64,000 nucleotides of DNA, taken from HK1 sp965202875 (lineage in GTDB: Bacteria > Pseudomonadota > Gammaproteobacteria > HK1). Positions 8,921-18,227 of this stretch are shown here, piece after piece. The position numbers and the translations under genes are program-made. The stretch lies in assembly GCA_965202875.1 (NCBI GenBank), contig OZ241870.1, positions 5,208,001 to 5,272,000 of the forward strand, in the 5' to 3' direction. A model generated the notes under the pieces. The model had not been told where the DNA came from and ran no database searches. It saw only the letters and a list, made by a program, of their open reading frames with translations. Every line of letters starts with the position of its first letter. Positions within the stretch are counted from its first letter, which is position 1.

Positions 8921-9394
8921 ATGCCGACCAAGGAGCAGATGGCCCTCGAAGCTCCCGAACAACGGGAGAAACGTCTTGCACGAAAACGGGAGAATGCACG
9001 GGAACGCAAGGCGGCCATGACGCCCGCGGAGCGGGAGGAGGCGTTTCGACGGCAACAGAAGTACTTCCAGGACTATCTGGCGCGGCTGACGCCCGAAGAG
9101 CGCGAAGCCAGGGAGGCCAGGAGACGCGAGCAGTCACGTCAACGCTTCGCGAACATGACGCCCGAAGAGCGGGAGAACCACAATCGGCGCAATCGTGAAT
9201 GGCGCGCGAAAAACCCCGGCGAGTCACGCCGACGCTTCGCGCACATGACGCCCGAAGAGCAGGAGAAAGAGAGGCAGCGCAAGCGTGAACGCTTCGCGCA
9301 CATGACGCCCGAACAACGCGAGAAGCACAATCGGCGCAATCGTAGATGGCGTGCGAGACGGAAGGAACGGCGCAAGAAAGAAAGCGGCTCGTAG
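8921..9394 (+). CDS. Highly charged repeat protein with MTPEERE motifs
   Basis: The product has 157 residues, of which more than half are Arg, Lys, Glu or Gln. The motif (M/L)TPEERE recurs five times (about residues 33, 56, 79, 108 and 127), with RRRFAH/RERFAH and NRRNREW segments between the later copies. The repeat is also visible in the DNA (CGCTTCGCGCACATGACGCC occurs more than once). No globular domain, signal peptide or membrane segment is seen. It is probably helical or coiled-coil and basic enough to bind nucleic acid. There is no clear ribosome site for the first Met; a second Met at 8939 follows AAGGAG but with very short spacing. The function is unknown. The absence of stops and the conserved repeat argue for a real gene. 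Confidence 0.5.
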   Translation: MPTKEQMALEAPEQREKRLARKRENARERKAAMTPAEREEAFRRQQKYFQDYLARLTPEEREAREARRREQSRQRFANMTPEERENHNRRNREWRAKNPGESRRRFAHMTPEEQEKERQRKRERFAHMTPEQREKHNRRNRRWRARRKERRKKESGS

Positions 9395-9623
9395 GACTGC
9401 ATGCATCGTTTCCGTAGGCGCACTCGGCGATGAGGACTACCGCACCATCGCCCAGAGCCGCCGGGCCGTGCCGGGGCGCGGCGAGGGCCTCGCCGACGTG
9501 CCCGACGTCGGCGCGATATAAGAGACGTGGACCGGTCTTCGCCGTGACGACGACAAGGGCGTCGGGCCGCCGTCCCCAACCGATCGGGACGATGGAACGA
9601 GCGGCAGGGGGCGGATCTTCGCC

Positions 9624-9776
9624 ATGAATCGAGCGTCGGGCCGCTACCACGACGGCGCGAGCGCCGCACAGCGGGATGTGGTGGTCGAATGCGCGCCGGA
9701 GGGGCTGCGGATCGTCGAGCCGGAAGACGGACGCGAGATCGCCTTCTGGCGCTACCCGGCGCTCCGGTACCCATGA
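9624..9776 (+). pseudogene. N-terminal remnant of an M48-type metalloprotease
   Basis: This is a 50-codon frame (MNRASGRYHDGASAAQRDVV...) that stops at 9776. The RYHDG-SA start followed by a short beta-rich segment ending FWRYPALRY resembles the N-terminal domain preceding many M48 peptidases. The membrane segments and the HEXXH protease domain are absent. This is probably a truncated relic, though a small independent gene cannot be excluded. Confidence 0.4.
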
Positions 9777-9850
9777 AGTTTTCGACAAGGCCACGAAGAA
9801 ACCGCCGCCGCCCGGCTTCCGATCCCCTGATGCCGAATTCCCGGGAGCGG

Positions 9851-9890
9851 TGCGTTCTGGGAGGGCGGGCGTCCCACCTGCAAGCGCGGA
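9851..9890 (+). repeat. Dispersed GC-rich palindromic repeat, copy 1
   Basis: This copy contains TGCGTTCTGGGAGGGCGGGC followed by GTCCCACCTGCAAGCGCGGA. It is a diverged copy of the sequence at 19752-19792, which includes the palindrome GCGGGCGTCCCGCCCGC; a third copy, inverted, is at 35927-35955. This family is common as an intergenic repeat. It lies in the otherwise empty stretch 9777-9951. Confidence 0.5.
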
Positions 9891-9951
9891 CCGGAGTCCG
9901 CCGCCGGAGGCCCGCCAGATGGCAAAGCGGGCGAGGCACCGGCCGGGACCG

Positions 9952-11136
9952 ATGACCCTCCCCCTCGCGGGCGTGCGGGTGCTCGCCGTCGAGCAGTACG
10001 GCGCGGGCCCCTTCGGCACGATGTTCCTCGCCGACCAGGGCGCGGAGGTCATCAAGATCGAGCCGCCCGACGGTGGCGACTTCGCCCGCGACGTCGGACC
10101 CTTCTACTTCGCCGGGCACGACAGCGTGTTCTTCCACGCCTTCAACCGCAACAAGAAGAGCATGACCCTCGATCTGCGGCATCCCGAGGGCCAGGCGGTC
10201 CTCCATGCCCTGGTCGGCACCGCGGATGCGCTCGCCTCGAACCTGCGCGGCGACGTGCCGGAGAAGCTGGGCCTCACCTGCGCCCACCTCCGGGCGCACA
10301 ACCCGCGCATCGTCTGCGCGCACCTGAGCGCCTACGGCCGGACCGGACCGCGGGCGGGCTGGCCCGGCTTCGACTACCTGATGCAGGCGGAGGCCGGCTG
10401 GTTCTCGGTGACCGGGGAGCCCGGCGGGCCGCCGGCCCGGTTCGGACTGTCCGTGGTGGATCTGATGACCGGCCTCGGCCTGGGCTACGCGGTGCTGGCG
10501 GGCATCGTCAGCGCCCGCGCGAGCGGCGAGGGCCGCGACCTCGACGTGAGCCTCTTCGACATGGCGCTGCACAACCTCAGCTACCCCGCCGCGTGGTACC
10601 TGAACGAAGGCCACGTCGTGGAGCGCCTCCCTCGCTCCGCCCATCCCTCGCTCACCCCCTGCCAGCTCTACCGCACCGCCGACGGCTGGATCTACGTCAT
10701 GTGCAACAAGGAGAAGTTCTGGCCGGCGCTGTGCGGAAAGCTCGACCGGCCCGAGTGGGTCGCCGACCCGCGCTTCGTGACGTTCAGGGAGCGTCTGGCG
10801 AACCGGGACACCATCACGGAGATCCTGGATGAAGCCCTCTCGTCACGCACCACCGCGGAGTGGCTCGACCACTTCGCGGGCGTGGTGCCCGCCGCCCCCG
10901 TCAACGACGTCGCGCAAGCGCTCGACAACCCCTTCGTGACCGGGCACGGCCGCATCCAGCACCTCGAACATCCGGTCCGGGGAGACGTCCGCCTCGTCGC
11001 CCCGCCGGTCAGAGCCGGCGAGCCCGCGCCGAACCGGGCGGCGCCGGCCCTCGGCGAGCATACCGACGCCCTGCTCGCGGAGGTCGGCTACGACGCCGCG
11101 GAGATCCGCCGCCTGCGCGATGCCGGGGTGGTGTAA
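9952..11136 (+). CDS. CaiB/BaiF-family CoA transferase (class III)
   Basis: The product has 394 residues. It starts PLAGVRVLAVEQYGAGPFGT and continues LADQGAEVIKIEPPDGGD, the hallmark N-terminus of class III CoA transferases (formyl-CoA, carnitine and 2-hydroxyacyl CoA transferases). FNRNKKSMTLDLR and YGRTGPRAGWPGFDYLMQAE follow; the aspartate of the GFDYLMQ segment aligns with the region around the catalytic Asp in the family. I chose the ATG at 9952 because similarity starts there, although the frame is open from 9676. The acyl donor and acceptor cannot be inferred. The preceding DNA is repeat and relic sequence, so the gene probably has its own promoter. Confidence 0.88.
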   Translation: MTLPLAGVRVLAVEQYGAGPFGTMFLADQGAEVIKIEPPDGGDFARDVGPFYFAGHDSVFFHAFNRNKKSMTLDLRHPEGQAVLHALVGTADALASNLRGDVPEKLGLTCAHLRAHNPRIVCAHLSAYGRTGPRAGWPGFDYLMQAEAGWFSVTGEPGGPPARFGLSVVDLMTGLGLGYAVLAGIVSARASGEGRDLDVSLFDMALHNLSYPAAWYLNEGHVVERLPRSAHPSLTPCQLYRTADGWIYVMCNKEKFWPALCGKLDRPEWVADPRFVTFRERLANRDTITEILDEALSSRTTAEWLDHFAGVVPAAPVNDVAQALDNPFVTGHGRIQHLEHPVRGDVRLVAPPVRAGEPAPNRAAPALGEHTDALLAEVGYDAAEIRRLRDAGVV

Positions 11137-11184
11137 GCCGTCCCTGAAAGGGCCCCCGACGCGTTCGGCGGGAGACCGGCGGAC

Positions 11185-11787
11185 TCAATCTTCGACCGGC
11201 CGATCCTCCTTCGTCTGCGCCCCCCACGGCTCACGGGTGAAGATGCGTCTGACCATCGGCTCGAAGTACTCGATGGGACGGGTCTCGTAGGCCGGGTCGA
11301 ACGCCTTCTGGTCGTACTCGCCGGTGAAGCGCACCGTCATTTCGTAGGCCGGGTGGTCCCGGTAGCGATCGCGCCCGTTCCTGTCCTTCCCGATCTTGTC
11401 CCAGAAGTAGTATCCCTGAAAGACGCCGTGGTGCCTGAGCATCCAGTAGGTGTGCCGCGCGACGTAGGGGCGCAGGACCTCCGCGCCGACCTCCGCGTGG
11501 TTGTGCGGCGCCAGGGAATCCCCGATGTCGTGCAGCAGGCCCGCGACGACGATCTCCTCGCACTCGCCCGCGTCCTCCGCCCGGGTCGCGGTCTGGAGCG
11601 AATGCGCGTAGCGGTCGATCTGCCCGCCCGGAAACGTGTAATGCAGCGACTCCATGAACGCGAGCAACCGTTCCGGCGTCGCGGCCATGAACGGCTTTGC
11701 GAGCTTTGCTTCGAGCGCGTAGTCCTCGACCGTTCCTTCGTCCATCCGGGTGTAGCTCACCTTCCGTTCTTCCACGATCCCGGCCAT
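11185..11787 (-). CDS. HD-domain protein (phosphohydrolase or PhnZ/MIOX-like oxygenase)
   Basis: The product has 200 residues. The HD signature is clear: H62 in RYAHSLQTATRA, the pair HD in LLHDIGD (86-87), then NHAEVGAEVLRP and RHHGVFQGYYFWDK. The first half matches HD phosphohydrolases. The conserved HHGVFQ...YYFW part resembles HD proteins of the diiron oxygenase branch (inositol oxygenase, PhnZ), so either hydrolysis or O2-dependent cleavage is possible. The start at 11787 gives the full fold. It converges with the CoA transferase. Bases 11788-12076 upstream hold no gene I can name. Confidence 0.75.
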   Translation of the reverse strand: MAGIVEERKVSYTRMDEGTVEDYALEAKLAKPFMAATPERLLAFMESLHYTFPGGQIDRYAHSLQTATRAEDAGECEEIVVAGLLHDIGDSLAPHNHAEVGAEVLRPYVARHTYWMLRHHGVFQGYYFWDKIGKDRNGRDRYRDHPAYEMTVRFTGEYDQKAFDPAYETRPIEYFEPMVRRIFTREPWGAQTKEDRPVED

Positions 11788-12076
11788 GGTCCGTTCTCCT
11801 CGTGCCTTGCATCGTTTCGGTTCAGGGTTCGGGGCGCCGGCCCGCTCGGCCCCTTGCAGGAAGCGACCGCCTGCCGGCGGCGTTCGTCACGGCGCGAGGC
11901 CTGCGGTGCCGCACCGCGCTCAGCAGGTGTCGAACATCCGCTGGAGTTCGATTCGATCGCGGCGGCGACGATCCCTTGCGCGCCCGCTTCGATCGCCGCC
12001 CGGACCGCACTGCCGTCGGCGACGTCGCGCGCAACGGTCATCCGGCAACGAGTGCGCTCTTGCACCGGGCCCGTCC

Positions 12077-12781
12077 TCAGACGCCGTGGGTCAGGCCACC
12101 GTCGATCCGGAGATTCTGTCCGGTGATGTAGCCGGCGCCGTCGCCGAGGAGGAAGGCCACCGTCTTCGCGATCTCCTCCATCGTCCCGATGCGCCGCATC
12201 GGGACCTTCGCCGCCTTGTCCTCGCCGTGCGGCTGGCTGTCGATGTAACCGGGCAGGATGCTGTTCATGCGGATGTTGTCCGCGGCGTAGCGATCGGCGT
12301 AGAGCTTGGTGAAACCCCCGAGTCCGGCCCGCAGCGTGCTGGAGAGGGGATAGTCGAGGGAGGGTTCGAACGCGGAGAACGTCGAAACGTTGACGATCGC
12401 GCCGCCCCCCTGGTCGCGCATCACCGGAGTGACCAGCCGCGCCATCCGCACCACGTTGAGCAGCGCCATGTCGAGGGCCGCGTGCCAGACCTCGTCATCG
12501 TGAACGAGCAGATCGCCTTTCGGGATGGATCCGGTGTTGTTGACCACCGCGTCGATGCGCCCGTGGCGCTCGAGCGTCGCGTCCACCAACCGCGCCAGAT
12601 CGACGGGCTCGGTCACCGAGCCGCTCACCCCGAGCGCGCCAAGCTCTTCCGCGAGCTTCTCCGCCGCTCCCGACGGCGAGAGCAGAGCCAGCGCATGGCC
12701 GCCCGCGGCGAGCTCGCGGGCGATGGCGGCACCCATGCCGCGTCCGGCGGCGGTCACGATGGCGACTTTGCTCGGAGACAT
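12077..12781 (-). CDS. Atypical short-chain dehydrogenase/reductase
   Basis: The product has 234 residues with a classical SDR Rossmann start (SKVAIVTAAGRGMGAAIARE) and NNTG motif (about 88-91). The catalytic Ser is present (IVNVSTFSAF). The usual YxxxK is replaced by YPLSS: the Tyr stands but the Lys position is Ser, followed by LRAGLGGFTK. This ALSN-LRAG-like pattern occurs in a subgroup of SDRs annotated as 3-oxoacyl-ACP reductase-like, and raises doubt about ordinary dehydrogenase activity. The start at 12781 was chosen by similarity; the frame extends 28 codons further upstream without it. Confidence 0.8.
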   Translation of the reverse strand: MSPSKVAIVTAAGRGMGAAIARELAAGGHALALLSPSGAAEKLAEELGALGVSGSVTEPVDLARLVDATLERHGRIDAVVNNTGSIPKGDLLVHDDEVWHAALDMALLNVVRMARLVTPVMRDQGGGAIVNVSTFSAFEPSLDYPLSSTLRAGLGGFTKLYADRYAADNIRMNSILPGYIDSQPHGEDKAAKVPMRRIGTMEEIAKTVAFLLGDGAGYITGQNLRIDGGLTHGV

Positions 12782-12940
12782 CGATGGTCCCTCTCTCCGG
12801 AGGTCTTCACTGTACCGCTTCGGGAGTGCTCCGGCGCACATTGCAACGCAGCGCGTCAGTCGCAATCGTCGATGCGGCGTGAGAGAGCCCCACCGTCCAA
12901 AACCTCCTCCCCGCGTCCGGTCCGGCGCAGACCGGCTGCA

Positions 12941-13849
12941 TCACGCCGGGAAGCCGGCTCTCGGATCGAACCGCATCGACTCCGCCATCCGCCGATACAG
13001 CGACTCCGCCTCCGGCGTGTCGGCGGGCGGCGCGACGATCTCCAGCGCGACGTACTGGTCGCCGTCCGGGCTGCCGGGAAGCCCGCGCCCCTTGAGCCGC
13101 AGGGTCTGACCGGATCGGGAGCCGCGGGGGATCTTCAGATCCACCCTGCCACCGAGCGTCGGCACTGCAACCGTCGCCCCGAGCGCTGCCTCCCACGGTG
13201 CGACCGGGAGCTTGAGGTACACGTCCCTGCCTTCGGCTCTGAACAGCGGATGCGTTGCGTGCGTGACGGTGAGGTACAGATCGCCCGCCGGAGCGCCGCC
13301 CGCCCCGGCGGCGCCCTGCCCGCCGAGACGGATACGCTGGCCTTCGGCGACCCCTCTGGGGATCCTCACGTTCAGCATCCGGCCACCCAGCGTGATGTGG
13401 CGGGTTGCGCCCCGGTAGGCGTCTTCGAGCGGGATCTCGATCCTGGCGCTCCGGTCACCGCCCCTGGCGCGCATCGGCCTGCGGGCGTCGACGCCATCGC
13501 GTCCATCGAAGCCGCCGTGACCGAACAGCGCCTCGAAGAAGTCGCTGAAGCCGGAGGCGCCGGAGAGGCCATCGCTGCGGAAATTGAACTGCCGCTCCCA
13601 TCCGGGAGGCGGCCGGAACTCCTGGCCGTGCTTCCAATCCTTGCCGAAACGATCGTAGGCCGCCCGCTTCTCCGGGTCCTTCAGGACTTCGTATGCTTCA
13701 CCGACCTCCTTGAAGCGTGCCTCGGCGTCCGCCTCCTTCGAGACGTCGGGGTGGTACTTGCGGGCGAGACGGCGGTACGCGCGCTTGACGTCCTCCTGTG
13801 ACGCATCGCGCCCGATCCCGAGCGTCTCGTAGTAATCCTTGAACTGCAT
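12941..13849 (-). CDS. cbpA: DnaJ-type co-chaperone CbpA
   Basis: The product has 302 residues. The J domain (residues 1-70) carries the HPD motif in RKYHPDVSKE, needed to stimulate DnaK ATPase. A Gly/Phe-rich linker (about 85-135) follows, then two beta-rich substrate-binding domains (ARIEIPLEDAYRGATRHITL onward). The cysteine zinc-finger repeats of true DnaJ are absent, which makes it the CbpA/DnaJ2 type. The start at 13849 gives MQFKDYYETLGI, the standard family N-terminus. No cbpM modulator gene follows. Neighbouring htpX and groES-groEL make this a small protein-quality-control cluster. Confidence 0.9.
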   Translation of the reverse strand: MQFKDYYETLGIGRDASQEDVKRAYRRLARKYHPDVSKEADAEARFKEVGEAYEVLKDPEKRAAYDRFGKDWKHGQEFRPPPGWERQFNFRSDGLSGASGFSDFFEALFGHGGFDGRDGVDARRPMRARGGDRSARIEIPLEDAYRGATRHITLGGRMLNVRIPRGVAEGQRIRLGGQGAAGAGGAPAGDLYLTVTHATHPLFRAEGRDVYLKLPVAPWEAALGATVAVPTLGGRVDLKIPRGSRSGQTLRLKGRGLPGSPDGDQYVALEIVAPPADTPEAESLYRRMAESMRFDPRAGFPA

Positions 13850-14029
13850 CTTGCCAGGATCCACACGATTTCCGTCGTACCGGCCCGTTCCGGCACGCGG
13901 CGGCCGGAACGGTCTCCGCCGCACGGACCCGGAGCGGCCGTCTCCGCCTCCGCGGCCATCTGCTCGCGGAGCGTCTCCGCCGCGCGAACCCGAAGCGACC
14001 CCGGTCGACTCGGGGACGTCGCTCCGGCC

Positions 14030-14920
14030 TCAGCGCTCGGACGCCTCCAGCGCCGCGATGCGATCGTCGAGCGGCGGATGGCTGCGGAACAGGTGGGCGA
14101 AGCCGGCGCCGGTGCGACCGGAGATGCCGAACGCGGCCATCTCGCTCGGGAGGCGGGGCTCTTCGCCGTAGTTCGAGCGCAGCCGCCGGAGCGCCGCGAT
14201 CATCTTGCCGCGTCCCGCCAGCGCCGCGCCGCCCTCGTCGGCCCGGTACTCCCGCCGGCGCGAGAACCACATCACGATGATCGACGCAAGGATCGACAGC
14301 ACGACCTGCGCGACGATCACCGCGATGAAGTAGCCGGGACCGTAGCCGCGCGGATTGCGGAACACGACGCGGTCGACGAGATGGCCGACGACCCGCGAGA
14401 GCAGGATGACGAAGGTGTTCACCACGCCCTGGATCAGCGCCAGGGTGACCATGTCGCCGTTCGCGACGTGGCTGACCTCGTGCCCGAGGACCGCCTCGGC
14501 CTCGTCGGCCGACATGTTGGCGAGCAACCCCGTGCTCACCGCGACGAGCGCGTTGTTGCGGTTCATGCCCGTCGCGAAGGCGTTGATCTCGGGCGCGTCG
14601 TAGATCGCCACCTCCGGCGTCCCGATGCCGGCCTGCTGCGCCTGCCGCGCCACCGTATCGAGCAGCCACCTTTCGGTGCGGCTGCCCGGGCGCTCGATGA
14701 CCCGGGCCCCGGTCGAGCGCTTCGCCATCCATTTCGAGATCGCGAGCGAGATGAACGAGCCGCCCATGCCGATCACCGCGGATATGACGAGCAGCGCGGT
14801 CATGCCGATGCCCCCGCCCTGGGTCTCGATCGCCCGGTCGACACCGAGGATACGCAGCGAGATGTTCAGGACGAACAGGATGGCGAGGTTCGTCGCGAGG
14901 AACAGGAAGATCCGTGACAC
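14030..14920 (-). CDS. htpX: Membrane zinc metalloprotease HtpX
   Basis: The product has 296 residues. Two N-terminal membrane segments (SRIFLFLATNLAILFVLNIS and the TALLVISAVIGMGGSFISLA region) come first, then the M48 catalytic domain with HEVSH (VLGHEVSHVANGDM, about residues 140-144) and a downstream Glu ligand in RREYRADEGGA. Two further hydrophobic segments lie between (LALIQGVVNTFVILL and YFIAVIVAQVVLSILASI). I chose the GTG at 14920 because GGAGAG lies 9 bases upstream and it gives the standard HtpX N-terminus; an in-frame ATG about 20 codons upstream adds only unrelated basic residues. HtpX degrades misfolded inner-membrane proteins under stress. Confidence 0.92.
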   Translation of the reverse strand: MSRIFLFLATNLAILFVLNISLRILGVDRAIETQGGGIGMTALLVISAVIGMGGSFISLAISKWMAKRSTGARVIERPGSRTERWLLDTVARQAQQAGIGTPEVAIYDAPEINAFATGMNRNNALVAVSTGLLANMSADEAEAVLGHEVSHVANGDMVTLALIQGVVNTFVILLSRVVGHLVDRVVFRNPRGYGPGYFIAVIVAQVVLSILASIIVMWFSRRREYRADEGGAALAGRGKMIAALRRLRSNYGEEPRLPSEMAAFGISGRTGAGFAHLFRSHPPLDDRIAALEASER

Positions 14921-15137
14921 TGCCCGAGCTCTCCGTACGCGGTGGAAGCGGTCGCGGTGGGGGCCGTGGCCCCGCTCGTTCATTGTGGGGGCGCACTCGT
15001 CGAGATTCCAGAGCCGTAGCCGGGGACTCTCGCCGAGACCGAAAGCGCCCGCGAGACCGCCACGATGCGACGTCGGACCGCCGGCATCCCCACGAAGTCG
15101 AAATGAGAAGACGATCCATCCGTCTCTCCGCTCGGCT

Positions 15138-15165
15138 CTTGAAATCCGGGCATCGACCCCCACAT
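15138..15165 (+). promoter_or_regulatory. Sigma-32 (RpoH) heat-shock promoter of groES-groEL
   Basis: CTTGAAA (15138-15144), a 13-base spacer, and CCCCACAT (15158-15165) match the sigma-32 consensus CTTGAAA-N13-14-CCCCATNT at all but one or two positions. It lies about 108 bases upstream of groES. I see no CIRCE inverted repeat. The rest of the 352-base htpX-groES gap holds no gene. Confidence 0.8.
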
Positions 15166-15272
15166 AGCCCTCGCTTCAGCGCAGGAGCATTCGGCTCCTG
15201 CCGTCAAACCGGAGACCCACGGTCGGTTCGAAACGTGATGCCGGCCGGCAACCCATGGGGGATTTCACAGCA

Positions 15273-15581
15273 ATGGCAAAGAAGGCGAAGCAGAAGATCC
15301 GCCCCTTGCACGACCGCGTGATCGTGGAGCGCGAGGAGGAAGAACGCACCTCGGCGGGCGGGATCGTGATCCCGGACACCGCCACCGAGAAGCCGATCCG
15401 CGGCAAGGTCGTGGCCACCGGCAAGGGGAAGATCCTGGACGACGGCACGGTACGCCCGCTCGACGTGAAAGCCGGCGACAAGGTGCTGTTCGGCAAGTAT
15501 TCCGGAACCGAGATCAAGATCGACGGCGAGGAGCTTCTCGTGATGCGCGAGGACGACCTCATGGCCGTCATCGAAGGCTGA
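15273..15581 (+). CDS. groS: Co-chaperonin GroES (Hsp10)
   Basis: The product has 102 residues. Family hallmarks are IRPLHDRVIVEREEEERTSA, the mobile loop GGIVIPDTATEKP that contacts GroEL, and ...GTEIKIDGEELLVMREDDL at the end. A lysine-rich leader (MAKKAKQK) precedes the usual start point. An alternative ATG at 15255 would add six residues; I prefer 15273, which follows GGGGATTT at about the right spacing. It forms the heptameric lid of the GroEL chamber. groEL follows after 41 bases in the same transcript. Confidence 0.95.
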   Translation: MAKKAKQKIRPLHDRVIVEREEEERTSAGGIVIPDTATEKPIRGKVVATGKGKILDDGTVRPLDVKAGDKVLFGKYSGTEIKIDGEELLVMREDDLMAVIEG

Positions 15582-15622
15582 CCCGCGGGCGGCACTTCGA
15601 CACTGCAACAGAGGACACGAAC

Positions 15623-17260
<1,638 letters not shown>

Positions 17261-17300
17261 GGTGGCGCCGTCTCCCCGGCATCGAGCCGAGGCAGTCCCG

Positions 17301-17330
17301 AAAGCCCCGCTCCGGCGGGGCTTTCCTTTT
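17301..17330 (+). terminator. Rho-independent terminator of groES-groEL
   Basis: AAAGCCCCGC - TCC - GGCGGGGCTTT forms a 9-10 bp stem with a short loop and is followed by CCTTTTCC. It starts about 40 bases past the groEL stop. The following bases to 17498 hold no gene, only two copies of a short GGCGATGCGTTGCGAG motif. Confidence 0.8.
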
Positions 17331-17498
17331 CCGGGCCGGATGCAAACCACACGAAGGCGATGCGTTGCGAGAGCGCCCCTTCCCCAACCGGCTCAAGCAG
17401 CCGGAGCCGTGCGTAAACCCCGCGATGGCGATGCGTTGCGAGGGACGTTCGCAGGAAGCCGGCTCTGGCCGGCCTTTGCGAGATCCCGTGCCGGCGGT

Positions 17499-18065
17499 TC
17501 AACTGGTGGAGAAGACATCGGCCGGGTCCGCCTCGAACCCCTGGAGGGTCGGCGAGCGTAGCGTCTGCCCGCGACCGCAGGTCTGCGTGACCACGAGGGA
17601 TCCGTTGCGCTGAAGGTGAACCGATACCGTTTCGGCAACCGGATCGATCAGCCAGTACTCCGATACGCCGTGCCTTGCGTAGAGCGCGCGCTTGTATCCT
17701 CGATCCCGGTCGGCGGTGGCCGGAGACAGAATCTCGACCACCAGATCCGGCGCCCCCTGCACGTTGTCGCCGTTGCGTACCAGGTGTTCCCGCCCCCGGG
17801 AGATGAACAGCAGATCCGGCTGCACGACGTCCGTATCGGAGAGCACCACATCGCAGGGCGAGAGCAGCACCTCGCCCAGGCCGGCTTTCTTGACGAACCG
17901 GCCAAGCAGCATCCCCAATGCCAACAGGACCCGCTGATGTTTCAGATTCGGCGCCGGCGCCACCACCAAATCTCCATCCAGAAGCTCGTAGCGCCGATCC
18001 TCCGGTGCCGTTCGATAGTCCTCGTAAGTGAACTTCGTGACGTGTTCCAGGGTAGCCGCGGTCAC
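17499..18065 (-). CDS. Uma2-family (DUF820) putative endonuclease
   Basis: The product has about 188 residues. The Uma2/DUF820 PD-(D/E)XK-like fold is recognised by YELLDGDLVVAPAPNLKHQ (about 26-44), VVQPDLLFISRGRE and APDLVVEILSPATADRD, in which the Asp and Glu would be metal ligands, followed by YARHGVSEYWLIDP. The first in-frame ATG is far upstream with no similarity. GTG codons at 18071 and 18065 are better starts, the latter preceded by AGGGGG at a proper distance. A second Uma2 gene is at 42323. The biological role of this family is largely unknown; it often multiplies in genomes rich in mobile DNA. Confidence 0.82.
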   Translation of the reverse strand: MTAATLEHVTKFTYEDYRTAPEDRRYELLDGDLVVAPAPNLKHQRVLLALGMLLGRFVKKAGLGEVLLSPCDVVLSDTDVVQPDLLFISRGREHLVRNGDNVQGAPDLVVEILSPATADRDRGYKRALYARHGVSEYWLIDPVAETVSVHLQRNGSLVVTQTCGRGQTLRSPTLQGFEADPADVFSTS

Positions 18066-18227
18066 GTTCACCCCCTGCCGTCTCCAACGCTCGACCCGTC
18101 TCCGGCGTCGCGATGCGAGTCCGTTCCCCGGTGATCCTGCCATCGCGTCCGCGTGGATGCGCCGGCAGTGTGGCCGAAATCCGAACCGGCGATCAAGCAA
18201 CGGCCAAGGACCATCCCCATGCGGCTT

